Of a DNA stretch of 7,219 nt, positions 5,424 to 7,219 are shown piece by piece; position 1 is the first letter of the stretch; each line of letters opens with the position of its first letter. The stretch lies in the NCBI GenBank assembly GCA_005789925.1, contig SXWG01000220.1:1-7219 (forward strand), in the 5' to 3' direction. Source of the stretch: Actinomycetota bacterium. GTDB lineage: Bacteria; Actinomycetota; Acidimicrobiia; Acidimicrobiales; Ilumatobacteraceae. The translations under genes and the position numbers were made by a program. Below the pieces are notes generated by a model. It saw nothing but the letters and a program-made list of their open reading frames with translations. It made no database searches and was not told the origin of the DNA.

Positions 5424-6625
5424 ACGACGAAAAGACGATATTCAAGAACGCACAGTCCCCTACTCTTGGCAACGTCGATGTGCAGGTGTCCGACGGGGTC
5501 ATCACGTCAATAGTCCCTACGACACCGTCGACTTCAGAACCATCGCAGATCGATGCTGGCGGTTGGCTACTCCTACCGCCTCTTGTTGAACCTCACGCGC
5601 ACCTTGACAAGGCGTTTCTCTCTGAGAGGATCGACAACCCGTCGGGAGACCTCATGGGTGCCATACGCGGCATCGAATCTGCGCGCGCAAGCCTGACTCG
5701 CAAGGACACGATCAGACGTGCGGAGCGCGCCGTTCGCCAACTTGCGAACAACGGTGTCCATCTGGTCCGCTCTCATGCCGACACGACGACCGACACCGAG
5801 CTTCAGAACGTCGAGGCCCTACTCGAGGTCAAACAGCAGTGTGCAGACATTGTGGAACTTCAGGTTGCCGCGCTCGTTGGCTGGCCACTGAGCGGACGAG
5901 CGGGCGCAGACAATCGCGCACTGGCACGTGCGGCAGTGGCGGCAGGTGCGGACGTCATCGGTGGTTGCCCCCACCTCGACGAGGACCCAGCTGAGGCTCT
6001 GCGCTTTCTCTTCGAACTGGCCAACGAATTGGATGTTGCTTTGGATCTCCATGCTGATGAGAACACGCGCGCAACTTCCGTGGACCTCGAGCTATGCGCA
6101 GACATGGTGATCAGCTCTGGATCGACTGTCGACATCGCCGCCAGCCACTGCGTGGCCCTCGGCTGCCAACCAGAAGACGTCCAACACAGAGTTGCCGAGA
6201 AAGTCGCACAAGCCCGGGTCTCCGTCATCGCCTTGCCGTTGACAAATCTCTATCTCCAAGGGCGGGACCAGACGCACAATGTCCCGCGTGGACTGACCCC
6301 AGTGAACTTGTTGAGGACTCATGGTGTGAACGTCGCTGCAGGTGGAGACAACTTGCAGGATCCATTCAATCCACTCGGCAAGGGTGACCCGCTTGAGACA
6401 GCGTCATTCTTGGTGCTTGCGGGACACAACCTTATTGATGACGCGTTCGCAGCGGTGACGTATCGGGCAAGCACCGCTCTCGGTGTCGCACCTGTGGATA
6501 TCTCAGTCGGATCCAGCGCAAATTTTTTGCTCATCAAGTCGACGTCGGTGCGTGACGCACTTGCAACACAGACTCATCAACGAATGGTCGTTCGTCACGG
6601 GCGGGTGCTGTCGGCAAGACTCTGA
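5420..6625 (+). CDS. CodA-like metal-dependent amidohydrolase / deaminase, substrate unknown
   Basis: 401 residues from the chosen GTG, close to E. coli cytosine deaminase (427). It belongs to the amidohydrolase superfamily, which hydrolyses C-N bonds at a mononuclear metal centre. Seen: VEPHAHLDK (His59, His61), VRSHAD, LEVKQQ, LDLHADEN (His211, Glu214), AASHCVALG (His243), LTNLYLQGRD, and GGDNLQDPFNPLG (Asp310), spaced as in CodA (His61/63, His214/Glu217, His246, Asp313). The metal and catalytic set is therefore complete. CodA pocket positions are changed: Gln156 aligns with Gly154, His312 with Gly309, Asp314 with Asn311, Phe316 with Gln313 and Trp319 with Phe316. Cytosine is therefore not assured; a related pyrimidine, triazine or lactam is possible. 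It is the third gene of the run, in the cytosol, and is followed by a NitT/TauT-type ABC ATPase gene, which hints at an imported substrate. Alternative start: GTG 5414. Confidence 0.85.
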   Translation: MNDEKTIFKNAQSPTLGNVDVQVSDGVITSIVPTTPSTSEPSQIDAGGWLLLPPLVEPHAHLDKAFLSERIDNPSGDLMGAIRGIESARASLTRKDTIRRAERAVRQLANNGVHLVRSHADTTTDTELQNVEALLEVKQQCADIVELQVAALVGWPLSGRAGADNRALARAAVAAGADVIGGCPHLDEDPAEALRFLFELANELDVALDLHADENTRATSVDLELCADMVISSGSTVDIAASHCVALGCQPEDVQHRVAEKVAQARVSVIALPLTNLYLQGRDQTHNVPRGLTPVNLLRTHGVNVAAGGDNLQDPFNPLGKGDPLETASFLVLAGHNLIDDAFAAVTYRASTALGVAPVDISVGSSANFLLIKSTSVRDALATQTHQRMVVRHGRVLSARL

Positions 6626-6652
6626 AACAGAAAGTAAACACATTCGTGACCT

Positions 6653-6688
6653 GCACGACTCACGACTCTTCTAGTGTCCGTGTCGTGC
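6653..6688. repeat. Inverted repeat in the gap before the ABC transporter gene
   Basis: Perfect 7-base arms GCACGAC (6653-6659) and GTCGTGC (6682-6688) are separated by 22 bases. The left arm is part of a direct repeat, CACGACT twice (6654-6667). No T-tract follows, so it does not look like an intrinsic terminator. Between the arms lies TAGTGT (6672-6677), a weak -10 candidate, so the arms could be an operator around a promoter. The remainder of the 98-base gap (6626-6723) shows nothing else I can support. Confidence 0.4.
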
Positions 6689-6714
6689 GGGATGGGAATG
6701 CGGCAGTTCTCCAT

Positions 6715-6720
6715 GGAGGG
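6715..6720 (+). promoter_or_regulatory. Shine-Dalgarno for the ABC ATPase gene
   Basis: GGAGGG lies 3 bases before ATG 6724, a strong match with rather short spacing. Nearby upstream ATGs (6692, 6698, 6713) are in other frames. Confidence 0.6.
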
Positions 6721-6723
6721 AAA

Positions 6724-7219
6724 ATGACCGAGCATCCATCTGACTCCGCCTTAGAAGCAGTGTTGACCTTCGACCGAGTTTCGATGACGTTCCCGGACGG
6801 GACGCGAGCACTTGACGATGTCTCCTTTTCGATTCGCCCCGGAGAGTTCGTGACCGTCGTGGGTCCTTCCGGATGCGGCAAATCGACACTGCTCAGGATT
6901 GCGTCGAATCTCGAGAAAAACACAAGTGGTGATTGCTCGGTGGATCGTGACTCCATCGGGTTCGTCTTCCAAGATGCGACCCTGATGCCCTGGCGGACCG
7001 TTCGCCGGAACGTGGAACTCATCGCGGAGCTTCACAAGATGGAAAAAGAACGTCGCCAACAGACAGGCGCTGAGGCCATCGAACTTGTCGGTCTCACAGG
7101 GTTCGAGGACAAATATCCGAGACAACTTTCCGGTGGCATGAAGATGCGCGCGTCGCTCGCTCGCTCGCTCATGATGAAGCCCAAAGTCTTTCTCTTCGAC
7201 GAGCCGTTCGGGGCGCTCG
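6724..7219 (+). CDS. NitT/TauT-type ABC transporter ATP-binding protein, C-terminus off window
   Basis: 165 codons are visible of a family usually 250-270 residues long; the rest is beyond the right edge. It is the cytosolic ATPase that powers an ABC importer. Seen: Walker A GPSGCGKST (47-55), Q-loop VFQDATLMPWRTVRRNV (Gln83), ABC signature LSGGM (135-139, followed by KMRASLARSL) and Walker B VFLFDEPFGAL (Asp159, Glu160). The LMPWRTV segment after the Q-loop glutamine is typical of the nitrate/taurine/sulfonate (SsuB/TauB-like) subfamily, whose members also import thiamine precursors and other small organics. The signature continues KMR rather than the common RQR, a known variation. Partner permease and substrate-binding genes should follow beyond the edge. 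Its position after a CodA-like gene suggests a nitrogen-containing ring compound as cargo, which is inference. It has its own ribosome binding site and may have its own promoter in the 98-base gap. Confidence 0.92.
   Translation, partial: MTEHPSDSALEAVLTFDRVSMTFPDGTRALDDVSFSIRPGEFVTVVGPSGCGKSTLLRIASNLEKNTSGDCSVDRDSIGFVFQDATLMPWRTVRRNVELIAELHKMEKERRQQTGAEAIELVGLTGFEDKYPRQLSGGMKMRASLARSLMMKPKVFLFDEPFGAL

Noticed and set aside
6626..6723. Riboswitch before the ABC gene
   Set aside because: At 98 bases, with no recognisable aptamer core that I can match, only a 7-base inverted repeat is supported.

Overview
The window looks like a chromosomal stretch from an actinobacterium, most plausibly an Acidimicrobiia-like lineage. 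The evidence is moderately high G+C by eye, actinobacterial-style acyl-CoA dehydrogenase and FadD-type sequences, and first genes of transcription units that begin a few bases after a -10 box without a Shine-Dalgarno sequence. The lineage is an inference from style, not a search result. Both ends cut through genes.

Layout. Bases 1-1118 (minus) hold most of a PDZ/radical-SAM/DUF512 protein whose C-terminus is off the window. It is divergent from ispH (1160-2194, plus; last step of the MEP isoprenoid pathway). IspH overlaps by ATGA with a four-helix CopD-like membrane protein (2191-2595). On the opposite strand, 2607 to about 3090 is a broken acyl-CoA dehydrogenase: only the C-terminal 40% or so remains, and it contains a frameshift. 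The remnant ends against the promoter of a plus-strand run: acyl-CoA ligase (3102-4655), glycerophosphodiester phosphodiesterase (4662-5423), CodA-like amidohydrolase (5420-6625), then after 98 bases a NitT/TauT-type ABC ATPase (6724 to the edge).

How they may work together. Ligase, phosphodiesterase and deaminase-like genes are packed with 6-base spacing and a 4-base overlap, so they are probably one operon. The ATPase may belong to it or have its own promoter. The group suggests scavenging: activation of a carboxylic acid, breakdown of lipid-derived glycerophosphodiesters, and uptake and hydrolysis of a small nitrogenous ring compound. The shared logic is inferred and the substrates are unknown.

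No clearly new system is visible: there are no phage, CRISPR, transposon or toxin-antitoxin signals. The points most worth a second look are the decayed dehydrogenase beside the ligase promoter, a perfect 18-bp palindrome across the ligase stop and phosphodiesterase start, the altered substrate pocket of the CodA-like enzyme, two unusual active-site residues in IspH, and mirrored -10 boxes between the first two genes.
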